Assembly: GCA_965649825.1 (NCBI GenBank)
Contig: OZ287704.1
Span: 62,001 to 126,000, forward strand
Source of the DNA: Penicillus capitatus
Taxonomy: Eukaryota > Chlorophyta
Length of the DNA: 64,000 nucleotides
Direction: 5' to 3'
Numbering within the stretch: the first letter of the stretch is position 1; each line of letters opens with the position of its first letter. Made by a program: the position numbers and the translations under genes. Positions 21,224-30,044 of this stretch are shown here, one piece after another. The notes under the pieces were generated by a model, which saw nothing but the letters and a program-made list of their open reading frames with translations, did not search any database and was not told the origin of the DNA.

Positions 21224-22774
21224 ATGCCGGAGACACATCGTCGCATTGTCATGCTCATCGGCCTCAGCCGCGAGGGTCTTACCCCCCACTCTTAAATAAC
21301 CTCCATCGCTAACTGTTTTTGTCTAGCTCGCTCCGCGGTTGCAGAGAAGCTCCGCTCCCTCGGCTGGGCCGTCGTGCAAGTACACCCTTCCCGGATAACA
21401 ACTAAAGGAGCTTACGTGACGCGCAGGGACGCTCGAGCAATCCTCTAGTCGCTGAAGAATTTGTCAATTTGGTCCTGTCTGGACGTGAAGTCGTGCTGGA
21501 CGAGTATTTGATGCATCCCATGACATTCGTCGAACTCACGTGCTGTTTCTAGACAGAATACTCAACGGACAGAACGGCGACAATGGTTTCAGTGCATCGA
21601 AGAGTATGTGAAGAACAGACTTCTGAAGTAAGGGGCGAGACGGTGGGCACGGTGGTCGATTCCTCTGTCCAGATGGCCATTGTATTGGATCGGTTTGATG
21701 ACAGAAGGATCCTCGCGGAACGAAGAGGGCGTCCAGCTGGAGCAAGACGCTTGGCGTGTTGCCGCCCCCAAACGCAAGGAAGGCTTCAGCAGCGTTCTGT
21801 TTCTCTCGGACCTGCCCTGCGATCCTTCGCTCTACTTTTCGTCCTCCGCTGCCCCTCGATGTCGACACCCACCGGCGAATGGCACTCTCCCTCAGCAGGA
21901 CCGTTTCCAGTTAAGCTTGCGAAGCATTCGGATACAAGGAGGCGAAACCCGTGTGTCTGTCTCGGCAGATGGGATGCAAGCCTTCGACGCCGCCATCTCG
22001 CGGACGGAGATGTGGTTTTGCTCTTCGACCTCAACGGCACGCTCACCAGTCATACAGCTCAGAGGAGATCGTCCGGGAGGAACAGACTCAGACCGGGGAC
22101 AGAAGATCTCATGAAACTCAAGGTGCGGGACCTCCTCCCTCTTCTCGCGTGCACATCACACCAGCGACGTTTCCCTCCAGGAACGTTTTCGGCTTGGGAT
22201 ATTCAGCTCGTCGACGCCCCGCACCGTGGATACAGTCTTGTCCATGTTCCGAGCGCACCTAGGTGAACATCTCTTCGATCCGGAGCTCATTTTCTGCAGA
22301 GACCACACGCGACCCGTCAGCAGAAGTTCGTCCCATCGCACACGACGATAACGGGACAGACGTGTCTTCGTGGCACCAGGTCTTCAGCGGCACTACGGTC
22401 TGAAACCGTGGGACACTGTTAAGCCGCTCGGACATCTCTTCAGCGACATCCACCGAGTGGTGCTCTTTGACGACGATCACTGGAAGGCGGTGAGAGGAGA
22501 GGAGGCAAACATGGTCATTGTGCCCTGCTGGGAATCGGAGGATGCACAGGACTCCGTTCTCCGAAACCTCGTGCGCCATGTCTTGGATCAGTTGGGCGAC
22601 GTCTCGTCAGATGAAGATCTACGCGGCAGGACGAAGCACCTCACGGACGCCTTGCAGCCATCCGTACCCCTGCAAGGGAACAACAACATCGCTCCGTTCC
22701 CTCAAAAGACCTTTCCGCGGCACAGATCTGCTCAAAAGCCAAAGAGCGCGAAGAATGCGAAGAGAAGGTCTTGA
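21224..22774 (+). CDS. Polynucleotide-kinase-like + FCP1/NIF-type HAD fusion, copy 1
   Basis: Exons 21224-21275, 21327-21379, 21427-21503, 21553-21627, 21673-21909, 21969-22122, 22181-22315 and 22388-22774 join to 390 codons (389 aa). The N-terminal half follows the AAA_33/PNK kinase pattern: RIVMLIGL strand, EVVLDE then QRTERRQW (compare the VIDR..QR..W of such kinases), and VLFLSDLPC with a following R.RHPP. The P-loop is degraded to GLSREARSA. The C-terminal half follows NLI-interacting-factor/FCP1 HAD phosphatases: FDLNGTLT, RPGTEDLM, GIFSSSTPRT and HRVVLFDDD. The usual second catalytic Asp of DxDGT is Asn. Both active sites look impaired, so a binding or regulatory role is inferred. The exon 7/8 junction is the least certain. 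Confidence 0.7.
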
Positions 22775-23245
22775 AGGCGGAGGGTTTCCAGAAGGGACTG
22801 ATCGTTAACAGAAAGAAACAGTTCAGTGGTTGCTTTTCATGTGCGGGTAGGCGTTCAACATTCTTTCCTGAGAGGTTTGTTCCTGAATTTCGAGCCCGGA
22901 TGATGTTATTCCGGAGACTTGGGCGTTTGATGGCTGTGCTCTGCTCTGAACACCGGCTTGTCCACTCTGACTTGAGTCGTTGTTAAAATGCGCGGCAATC
23001 TGCGGAGAATCCTGCTGCGATTCGACCAAAGCGAGACGACTGCGTCACCTTTCCAACGGTGGAGACGATTCCTCGAAGCCTTGAGGCAACTGAGTCGTCA
23101 CTGAGGCACGTTCCGATCGTCTGTCTCTGATTGCCCGCATCTAGTATCACACCGTGAGCAATGATCCTGCTCGAGAGTCGACGTGCTTGGCAGTCGGGAA
23201 GGGCCGATTTCGGAACAGGATGCTAGACCTGTCGTCGGGGACACA
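22775..23245. other. Intergenic within the segmental duplication
   Basis: Near-identical to 58405-58875. No gene recognised. Confidence 0.4.
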
Positions 23246-23540
23246 TCACCGTCGGATTCTATGGTCAGCGCCGTCACTCTTCTTCTGCGCCAAATGTACA
23301 CCACATGAAAAAAGTGTGAGATGTATGGGGTCTGACTGGACAGGGATCATGCTGGGATGAGATCCTTGGACAACGAGGGACTCGACGAAGGTTTTCACGG
23401 CAGGCGGAATTCTGCGTCTTCCGTTCTCTCGTGCCATTTCTTCGTCTCTACACTCGCCAGGTTGATCTGTATGGCGCCACAAGCTCGCCTGGTGGCCTCA
23501 TCTGCCCCGGGTTCCACTTTCCTTTGAAATGCAGGAGGCG
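23246..23540 (-). pseudogene. 3' fragment of the membrane-protein gene found at 58876-60860
   Basis: Near-identical to the 3' end of the intact-looking minus-strand frame at 58876-59170 (shared ADEATRRACGAIQINLA), but the upstream membrane-spanning exons are missing and the frame is altered around 23440-23480. It is a truncated by-product of the segmental duplication. Confidence 0.6.
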
Positions 23541-23620
23541 CCACCTCTACGAAACTGAAACGCCTCCGGTGCAGAGGAGACTGAGAGCGATGAACTAAGT
23601 GAATGGCTGCGGGATGTCTG

Positions 23621-24095
23621 TCAACAACGTTTGAGTTTGTCGTGCTTCTCACCACTGGCTCCGGCTTGCTGGCCGAGGAAGTGAAAGATCCGCAGTGCAT
23701 GAATGGTTCGCGGTGACGTTGTCGGCGAGAGACTTTCGCATTCATTCGACCAGTCTGCGTACTGCGTCACTTCTGCTGCCGAGTGAGCAACGCGTGGTAG
23801 CCAAAATGCGCTCGACAGGTAGAGTCTACAGGGCCACAGAAGAATGAGACAGAAAGGGACGAGTGTGGTCAAAAAAGCTAGTAAAGCAACGGTAGGCGGC
23901 CACTGTACGGAGACTGCTGTGCCGAGTAGCCAAAAGAACATCGAGCATGCGACAAAACCTTCGAGAAATGCAAACAGAGCTTTTCGGTCGATGTTGCACA
24001 AGGGACTGGGTGTTCGCCGCGCGGTTTCGCGTAACGTTGGACAGCATCCAGACGGAAACGAAAGCCGTTTTTACAGTCCTGTTTTTGGAACGCAA
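23621..24095 (-). pseudogene. Small multi-TM protein, copy 2 (frameshifted)
   Basis: Two overlapping minus-strand frames (24095-23826 and 24001-23621) together match the single frame of copy 1, but copy 2 has one extra base near the NTQSL codons (around 24000), which shifts the frame. After the shift the three-TM segment is intact and its C-terminus extends ~40 residues beyond the copy 1 stop. The function is unknown. An intron at the shift cannot be excluded but no splice sites are obvious. Confidence 0.5.
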
Positions 24096-24151
24096 AAAAA
24101 ACGAAAGGGGGAGTCGACAAAAGTTTTTGTCCGGGTGGTGGTGACCCTATC

Positions 24152-24390
24152 GTCGACCCCCGAACTTGGCGCGACGTTGTCCTTTCCCCGCCGTAACCCA
24201 TCCAACTCGGCGCGGGCTCGCCAGACTCAACCGGGTCAACTCTGATGGGACACCCTCCTCTGAGTCCGGCGCAGGAATCGAACCCCCGCGGTCGTACTTC
24301 TCGAACTGGTCCAACTGCACCATCCGCATTCGGGTCGATCCCCACAGTCGAGAAGACGCTGTCGCCAATGAGTGCGCATCGGTGACGACT
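24152..24390 (-). mobile_element. tRNA-derived SINE-like element, copy 2
   Basis: Perfect A box on the minus strand at 24322-24311 and B box at 24284-24274, with the same 26-nt spacing as the copy at 10.5 kb. The two copies are almost identical across ~235 bp and occupy the same place in the duplicated segment. Confidence 0.6.
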
Positions 24391-24850
24391 CTCCAGAGGC
24401 GTCCTTGACGACTTTGTCCGCCGATCGCGTGCATCTACGACGACTTCGCGGACGACTTTCTGACGACTTTGTCCGCCGACGACTGTGAGCGTATAACGAC
24501 TTTGCCAACCACTCTCTGGACGACCCGGCAGTAGTCACAAGCCTCGCATGGCGATCGCAGATACTTATTCTTAGTCGATTATCGGCGGCACCTGTCGTGT
24601 GGTATCCAATGCTAGGTTTAAGTAAGAAGTGAAACCAATGTCTGAATTCAGAAAGCGTCAAAAAGAGAGTCAGACTGCGAGTCGTGACAACGTTTGAGAA
24701 TCTCTCCGTACACTTGACCATTCGATTCGCATGCAGTCACCCCGGAGAGAGTTTGTGCAAAATTTGGTATTCTTTAAGGGTTCTCAAGGAGAGCACATTA
24801 TACTTCTGTTCGCAGTTACCCATACACACTCCTATAATCCGAAACGTGCC
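24391..24850. other. Flank of SINE-like unit
   Basis: Contains repeated short words (GACGACTTT, CCGACGAC) in both copies of the duplicated segment, with differing copy number. No gene. Confidence 0.35.
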
Positions 24851-25024
24851 CCCTGCACAGGACACGCCACCTTGGTTCGTATACCCACAGTTGCGATAAT
24901 GAAACACCCTCATGACACGGGTGCGGAGACTTCCTGATGATTCCCCCATCTCTTTGTTTTCTTTTGTGTTTTCTCAGCTGACCCTGTGCGTCTTCCCCCT
25001 CTCCCGCCTGTGCGGGAGGATTCT

Positions 25025-25430
25025 CTAGTTTTTTTTTTGCACTATCTGGCAGAAAAGCTTCCGCCTCGAGGGAAACACTGCCATATGGCCCGGGTTCGTC
25101 GATGAAACTCCCAACTGCCCCATCCCAGGAGTTCCAATAATGTCTCTTACGTTTCTCTTCACAATCCAATAGTGGATTGCCTTCCCCTCCTCGTCCCCGA
25201 ACCGGGTTTCCACGACCGTCTGTCCTGTCACCTCCAACGGCTCTCCGGAAACCCCTGTCAGGGTCGGCTTGTCAGGTCCAGCCGGTTGGACACCCACGCC
25301 CAGTCGTGCGCATGTCTTCTCACTCAGCAAATTCACCTCCGAGCCGGTGTCAATAAGGAACGTACAAGGAGCTATTCCTCCTCCTACGACCAGCTGGCCC
25401 CGAAGTCGTATCCCTTGGCATCTTGGTCAA
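25025..25430 (-). CDS. Retropepsin-like aspartic protease domain
   Basis: The frame upstream of 25336 contains GGIAPCTFLIDTGSEVNLLS, with the DTG catalytic triplet, and continues to a second conserved region IVKRNVRDIIGTPGM (the I[IL]G element of retropepsins), then stops at 25025. Ty3/gypsy-type proteases of about 110-130 residues have this layout. It lies in a different frame from the upstream finger/coiled-coil region. It would act as a homodimer cleaving the element polyprotein. Confidence 0.75.
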
Positions 25431-25897
25431 CCACCGCCACTACCGACCCCTGTGTGCCTGGTTCCCCACTGCCCTCTCCCTTCGTAGAGAAGGATATCGA
25501 AGACTCCGCTTGAGAGGCATCCTCTATCAATCTTGCTTCCCAGTCCCACGTCGTCTCGGGTTCTTCTTGTTCACACACCGCCACCGCCTTGGCCCTCGCC
25601 GGTCTCGGGGTCGGTGATCGTCGCCTGTTTTCCACAATCTTGGCCCGATGCTCACACATTCCAGTCGCGCCACACGTTCTGCACTTAGTGCAGTCCCAGC
25701 ACTCGAGTCCCGGATGCCACTTGTTACAGCGCTCGCAATAGCGATGGCGGCCTCCCGTCGGTGGTACCGGTCCTTACCCTGGCCCCGACGAGGGGACGCA
25801 GCCCGTGGGGTCGATACAGGCCCTGGTTGTTTTCCCAAATGTATGAATTCCTTCCGCAACTGATCCAGTTGCTGTTGGAAGACCGCCTGAATGTCTC

Positions 25898-27211
25898 TCA
25901 TGGTTTTTGTCTGTGCGTCCTCTCCCGGGCTGGTCTGCTGTTCGCACTTGGCCATGAGGTTCTCCACATGACCGCGAAGCTCTCGCATCTCCCGTTGCTC
26001 CTTCCCCTTCCGTTGGCTCGCCTCCACGGTTTTCCGGAGCTTCTCCACGGTCTTCCGCATCTCTTGAAGTTCAGGGGAGGATCCCTCTGACCCCTCCCCC
26101 TCCGCAGTTTCGAAAACATCATGCTCACGAGCCTAAACATGGGTAGGCCGCCCAACCAGCCGGCGAACCTTCTCATCCCCGCCCATACATCAGCCGCTCG
26201 GAATACGGCAAGCAGAAGGAGGTTGATCACCACCAGCAGGATCGTTATCCCCAACACCGGACCCCAGAAGCCTGCACTGAACAGGCCCGAGGCCCAGTGG
26301 CCTCCAGTGCCATACGGATCCCAAATAAAGCGGTAGACAAGGTGCGCCGTCTGATGGAATAGCTCCCCGACTGTCGTCCACCACATTTCAAAGCAGCAAG
26401 AGAGGTCTTGACAACCCTCCACTATGACAACTTTCTTCGGCTCGACTTCCACACTCGGGGGAGGGATTCCCCACAGCCATTCCCACCAAGTCCGCGTTGC
26501 TTCTAGCCTACGCTTCTTGAAGTCGTCCTCAAGCACCTCCTTGATCACTTCCGCCTCCATGCGCTCCCGAAGGCGGTCGTTCTCTTGCTTAACGTCCTGC
26601 AGCTCTTCATTGAGCTGAGCCCGTGCGGTTCTTTCTGTCCGAAGCTCCATTTGCTGTCGCTCGACGGTCTCCCGCAGTTCAGACAGCTGACGGAGGACAT
26701 CTGCCAAAGAGACCCCCGCCTCTTCCAGCTTTTTCTGTGCCTCCTCCTCCGTCCACTCCTTCTTCGTGGAGTCCTTCGTGGAGTTCTCCGTGGCGATCAC
26801 TGTCACGGACGCAACCAAATAAAACAACACGAACAAAACCAACCAGCCTCGCTCCGAAACCACGTTGCCTTCTGGTTGATTTGGTGGACCTCCGTAGCCG
26901 ACTGGGGGGTTTGGCCGGACTTCGTTGTCTAGAGATTGCTCCTGAGGGCCTGCCGAGGGAATATCCGCTGGGTGAAAGACTACTAGGTTAACGCTTCCGT
27001 CTTCAGAGCTGCGTCGAGTGTCGTAGACCCCAACGTTGTGAACCACGCGTTCAGCACCCCTCTGAATGAGCTCTGAGTGTTCGCCTCGACGGAAGCGATT
27101 CAGAGACTCCTGGAACGTTGGATAAAGTGGCGCGTATGGAACAGTCGCTCGTCGAACGTTATGATCGTCGTTGGCCAGAGTGACGAACACAAGGCTAAAC
27201 GTAGACAACAA
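25898..27211 (-). CDS. Membrane/coiled-coil N-terminal part of the retroelement
   Basis: 437 codons from ATG 27211. A hydrophobic leader (MLSTFSLVFVTLA), TM segment at about 122-142, coiled coil at about 160-240 (Glu/Arg/Leu-rich heptads), and a second strong TM segment at about 318-342. The last ~65 residues (RGQRDPPLNFKRC...) are probably out-of-frame sequence, because the overlapping frame at 26060 carries a much better coiled coil. I do not recognise a gag or env family. A two-TM protein fused upstream of a finger and protease is unusual. Confidence 0.5.
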   Translation of the reverse strand: MLSTFSLVFVTLANDDHNVRRATVPYAPLYPTFQESLNRFRRGEHSELIQRGAERVVHNVGVYDTRRSSEDGSVNLVVFHPADIPSAGPQEQSLDNEVRPNPPVGYGGPPNQPEGNVVSERGWLVLFVLFYLVASVTVIATENSTKDSTKKEWTEEEAQKKLEEAGVSLADVLRQLSELRETVERQQMELRTERTARAQLNEELQDVKQENDRLRERMEAEVIKEVLEDDFKKRRLEATRTWWEWLWGIPPPSVEVEPKKVVIVEGCQDLSCCFEMWWTTVGELFHQTAHLVYRFIWDPYGTGGHWASGLFSAGFWGPVLGITILLVVINLLLLAVFRAADVWAGMRRFAGWLGGLPMFRLVSMMFSKLRRGRGQRDPPLNFKRCGRPWRSSGKPWRRANGRGRSNGRCESFAVMWRTSWPSANSRPARERTHRQKP

Positions 27212-27522
27212 AAGGTGTTACAATGACAATGTCAAAGAGACAGACAAATGGCGAATTCTAAGCCTTTTATTCGGTTCTGGTGATGTGACTTTCCTAGGTA
27301 GGTGAGTCATCCGAACGCCAGAACCAAAGAAACGCGCCTCAGATGACTCAACCAGCGTCCCCCCACCGCATGGACCTCACGAAAACAAGACAGTAGTCCC
27401 ATCGCCGGGCGACACAATCTTCAATAAGAACGTGGGCGGACTTTGCGAAAGTCCTGTGGAATGCGATGGCGGAGATTCGCTTGGTGGCGGGTGCCGACGA
27501 CCATGCCCACCTCTAGGTTGTC
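27212..27522. promoter_or_regulatory. Left arm of inverted repeat with paired bZIP-type sites
   Basis: About 27281-27410 is the imperfect reverse complement of 29095-28955. TGAGTCA at 27303-27309 and TGACTCA at 27344-27350 are AP-1/GCN4-type palindromes 41 bp apart. They lie roughly 95-140 bp before the ATG of the minus-strand retroelement frame (27211), consistent with a promoter role (inferred). Confidence 0.5.
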
Positions 27523-28203
27523 TTGTTTTCCTACGCTATGAGCCTATGGTTCGACGGGGAGAAGATGGCGGAAGTCGAACATAGAATGTATGTGACTCAA
27601 AAGTTTGTCGAATTCGTTGGAAGCAAGGCCGACGAGGGACCGGTGGAGGAGGCCGACGAGGGACCGGTGGAGGAGGCCGACGAGGGACCGGTGGAGGAGG
27701 CCGACGAGGGACCGGTGGAGGAGGCCGACGAGGGACCGGTGGAGGAGGCCGACGAGGGACCGGTGGAGGAGGCCGACGAGGGACCGGTGGAGGAGGCCGA
27801 CGAGGGACCGGTGGAGGAGGCCGACGAGGGACCGGTGGAGGAGGCCGACGAGGGACCGGTGGAGGAGGCCGACGAGGGACCGGTGGAGGAGGCCGACGAG
27901 GGACCGGTGGAGGAGGTCGACGAGGGACCGGTGGAGGAGGTCGACGAGGGACCGGTGGAGGAGGTCATGGAGGTAGTGGCGGCTTCTAAACGCCGCGGTT
28001 CCAAACGCCTTCGCCGGTACGCCGTGGAGTACAAAGAGGAAGCGGAGAGGGTAAAGAGGGTAAAGGAGGACCATGGCCTTCGCGACACGGCGGCGAGGAG
28101 GGAATGGCTGAGAAAGTTGAAGAAGGCGGACAAGGAAAAGCGTAAGGTTAACGGTGATGGGGAGGGTATATCTAAGGTCACTCGGAAGAGGTCGAGAAAG
28201 TGA
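27523..28203 (+). CDS. Acidic octapeptide-repeat protein with basic tail (hypothetical)
   Basis: 226 aa. Residues 1-35 are unique, then 14 tandem copies of the octapeptide ADEGPVEE (the last copies VDEGPVEE), then about 75 residues rich in Lys/Arg/Glu ending KVTRKRSRK, a likely nuclear localisation signal. The start is uncertain: 27523 is TTG, and the first in-frame ATG is at 27538. Because the DNA repeat is 24 bp and has no stop in most frames, openness alone is weak evidence; the non-repetitive basic tail staying open is better support. The function is unknown. Confidence 0.45.
   Translation: MFSYAMSLWFDGEKMAEVEHRMYVTQKFVEFVGSKADEGPVEEADEGPVEEADEGPVEEADEGPVEEADEGPVEEADEGPVEEADEGPVEEADEGPVEEADEGPVEEADEGPVEEADEGPVEEADEGPVEEVDEGPVEEVDEGPVEEVMEVVAASKRRGSKRLRRYAVEYKEEAERVKRVKEDHGLRDTAARREWLRKLKKADKEKRKVNGDGEGISKVTRKRSRK
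27628..27963 (+). repeat. 24-bp coding minisatellite, 14 copies
   Basis: Unit GCCGACGAGGGACCGGTGGAGGAG repeated head to tail, nearly perfect. The only visible change is GCC to GTC at the start of the last two units. The unit is a multiple of 3, so copy-number change keeps the reading frame. Confidence 0.95.
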
Positions 28204-28950
28204 GGGACCGTTGAAGCGGTGTGGCGTGAGGACTAGGCTTCGTGGAGGGTTGTATCGGGCCTTCTCTTGTGAAAGGCGGAATTTTGTCGAGATGGGCGGG
28301 CTAGAAGAGAGGAAATGTCAAGGGTCGGCAGAAGAGGATGATGTGGCGATCTAATGCGTAACTTGGTGACATGTGATGAAGGGGAGAATATGGATGGCGA
28401 ATACACGGTGAGGCCAAAGCACGACGACCAAGGTGTGCGAGGAGTGGAGAGCGCGGGGTGATGACGGCTTGGGAACGAGGATTGCCGTGGGGCCACGTTC
28501 CCTGGTTGACTGCGGTTGACCTTGAGTTCTGCGATCGCCTTGGCTCGACGCGCGTTTTTCTTTTCTTGAGTGTCTTCGTAGGAAACGTGGTTTTTTCTTT
28601 CCCGCGCCAGCGCCGTCTTTTCGCTATCGCTGTGTGTCGTAGGCTTGTTGTTTTTTCTTTTCTGTTTTTCCGTTGCAACTGCAAGCACGCTTCGGGTGTT
28701 CTGCGTGGATTCTTTTCTCAAGAGCCGTGGTCCGTAGGATCTCTTGCGTCGGTTTCGCCACGAAGCTCTGCTTCGTCGTCAGCTCGTGGAGGACGTTGGT
28801 GTCCGCGAGGGAGAGTGGTAGACTAGAGGGTGTGTTACTTCGCTCCACGGGGTTTGAATCCGGCGGTAGGTCTAGTGCGGAGGCGCTGGGAATTGGTCTG
28901 GGAGATGCGGGAACGGAAGTGTGGTCGGACGGTTAGATCGCCAAGGGACA
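28204..28950. other. Intergenic between the inverted repeats
   Basis: No recognisable gene. G-rich on the plus strand up to about 28480, then T-rich runs around 28540-28680. Confidence 0.35.
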
Positions 28951-29100
28951 GGTGTCGCCAAGATCTGGCTTGGCGATGTGACTGCCTCGATTTCGATGGG
29001 TCCATGTTCTGGGGGTGCAGGTTGAGTCACTTGAGGCCATTTTCTCTGGTTCTGGCGCAAGGATGACTCACCTGCATAGGCATGTCACGTCGCCACTGGC
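28951..29100. promoter_or_regulatory. Right arm of inverted repeat with paired bZIP-type sites
   Basis: Imperfect reverse complement of 27281-27410. TGAGTCA at 29023-29029 and TGACTCA at 29064-29070 are again 41 bp apart. A TATTTAAA at 29102-29109 follows, then an ATG at 29125. Confidence 0.5.
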
Positions 29101-29124
29101 ATATTTAAACGAACAACGCGAACC

Positions 29125-29325
29125 ATGTTTTGCCCTTGCTCTGTAAACGAAAAAAGTCTTCCGCTGTTGGTATTTTCTGTCCGACCCGACCGGCGACAAC
29201 AGGTTTGTGCCGTTTGTCTTGGGATGTCGACAAGACTGGAAAGCGCCCATTCGAGACAAGGTTTCGAATGTTTTGTTTGCTGGGGGCAACGGAAGAGACG
29301 TTGTGTTCTTCGGTCGAATGGTTGA
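29125..29325 (+). CDS. Small Cys-rich ORF (hypothetical)
   Basis: 66 aa starting MFCPCSVNEK and containing CAVC and CFVC pairs. It sits right after an AT-rich TATA-like element (29102) and the paired TGASTCA sites, in the position equivalent to the retroelement start on the other arm. No family recognised; it may be chance. Confidence 0.25.
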   Translation: MFCPCSVNEKSLPLLVFSVRPDRRQQVCAVCLGMSTRLESAHSRQGFECFVCWGQRKRRCVLRSNG

Positions 29326-29397
29326 ATGGGTTTGTGACGGGCATGAATTGGATAAAGGTATCGGAAGGTGTTCAGGCATCTTTGAAGCCGTGGCTGT

Positions 29398-29640
29398 TTC
29401 TCTGGCAAGACGGGTTCGGCGGCCAAAAGCCGAACCGGCTCCATTCGGACTCATTTCACTCTGGCCGTTTCTCTGGCAAGTTGGGTTCGGCGGCCATAAG
29501 CCGAACCGGCTCCATTCGGACTCATTTCACTCTGGCCGTTTCTCTGGCAAGTTGGGTTCGGCGGCCATAAGCCGAACCGGCTCCATTCGGACTCATTTCA
29601 CTCTCTGGCCGTTTCTCTGGCAAGTTGGGTTCGGCGGTGT
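29398..29640 (+). repeat. 71-bp tandem repeat with internal hairpin, ~3.5 copies
   Basis: Unit begins TTTCTCTGGCAAG and contains GGTTCGGCGGCC..AAGCCGAACC, which can fold into a stable hairpin (8-bp arms GGTTCGGC/GCCGAACC). Three nearly identical units plus a partial one. The unit length is not a multiple of 3, so it is unlikely to be coding. Confidence 0.9.
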
Positions 29641-29649
29641 GACGAGTCC

Positions 29650-30044
29650 TGAACGGCCAGACAAAATATTACAGGGATCGTGCATCATTCGGTCCATTAA
29701 TCGCCCCACAACGGCTGGAAACGTCCTCTCTCGGTGGAACCTGCCTCTTGTTCGATTACGGTGATCGGATAGACGAAGAGAGGAATCACTTCCGGATCCG
29801 GTACCACGTTCACAGCAATCGATCGGTATCGTTTCATCTGGCGGCATATCAATTCCTGTCGGCGCCTAAAGGCGCGAGGACGTATCTGCAGAGCTCGACT
29901 AACTCAATAGCTTGTCAAGGGATGAAGCGGGATGGCTCAAAGTGCCGAGAGTCGGATATTGACACGACTGTCGTCTTCGCGCTCTTTCGCGTCTACTGTC
30001 TGAGAGACGCACTAAACAAAGAGACGACGCATATATTAGATTAG
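29650..30044 (+). CDS. Hypothetical ORF with C-x-G-x5-G-x2-C motif
   Basis: An open frame of about 130 codons through 29650-30044 (stop TAG). It contains ACQGMKRDGSKC, which resembles the short Cys/Gly/Lys motif found in some viral and mobile-element proteins. No start codon is convincing because the frame runs in from the tandem repeat. The function is not known. Confidence 0.3.

Larger units (their letters stand above)
20560..23540. repeat. Segmental duplication, copy 1 (paired with 56190-59170)
   Basis: About 3 kb in the same orientation at a constant offset of 35630 bases over 21.1-23.5 kb. It starts in the last exon of PSMD5, contains the whole kinase-like/HAD gene, and ends in the 3' part of a membrane-protein gene. 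Identity is only moderate in the first ~500 bp and near-complete from about 21.1 kb onward. Confidence 0.9.
23600..24850. repeat. Segmental duplication, copy 2 (paired with 9835-11035)
   Basis: Same orientation and order as copy 1: small membrane-protein frame, SINE-like unit, then flank. Homology stops near 24850, where the retroelement fragment begins. Confidence 0.75.
24850..27240 (-). mobile_element. Retroelement fragment: membrane-anchored N-terminus, coiled coil, Cys/His finger, retropepsin
   Basis: Minus-strand polyprotein in several frames: 27211-25898, 26060-25527, a frame around 25770-25384, and 25430-25025. In order it encodes a signal-like N-terminus, a TM segment (GWLVLFVLFYLVASV), a coiled coil, a second TM segment (LGITILLVVINLLLL), a charged coiled coil, a zinc-finger-like CERCNKWHPGLECWDC...C, and an aspartic protease with FLIDTGSEVNLL, ending at a stop. 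No reverse transcriptase or integrase follows. A purine-rich tract lies just past the stop. Three frame changes are needed; they may be programmed, spliced or decay. Homology to 9.8-11 kb stops at its left edge. Confidence 0.65.

Noticed and set aside
27544-28181. Long minus-strand ORFs and a second plus-strand ORF across the 24-bp repeat
   Set aside because: They are by-products of a stop-free 24-bp repeat. Their non-repeat ends show no protein-like features, unlike the basic tail of the 27523 frame.
27281-29095. Classic DNA transposon bounded by terminal inverted repeats
   Set aside because: The arms are imperfect, no transposase is found between them and no target duplication was seen at the ends; left as a finding, not a feature call.
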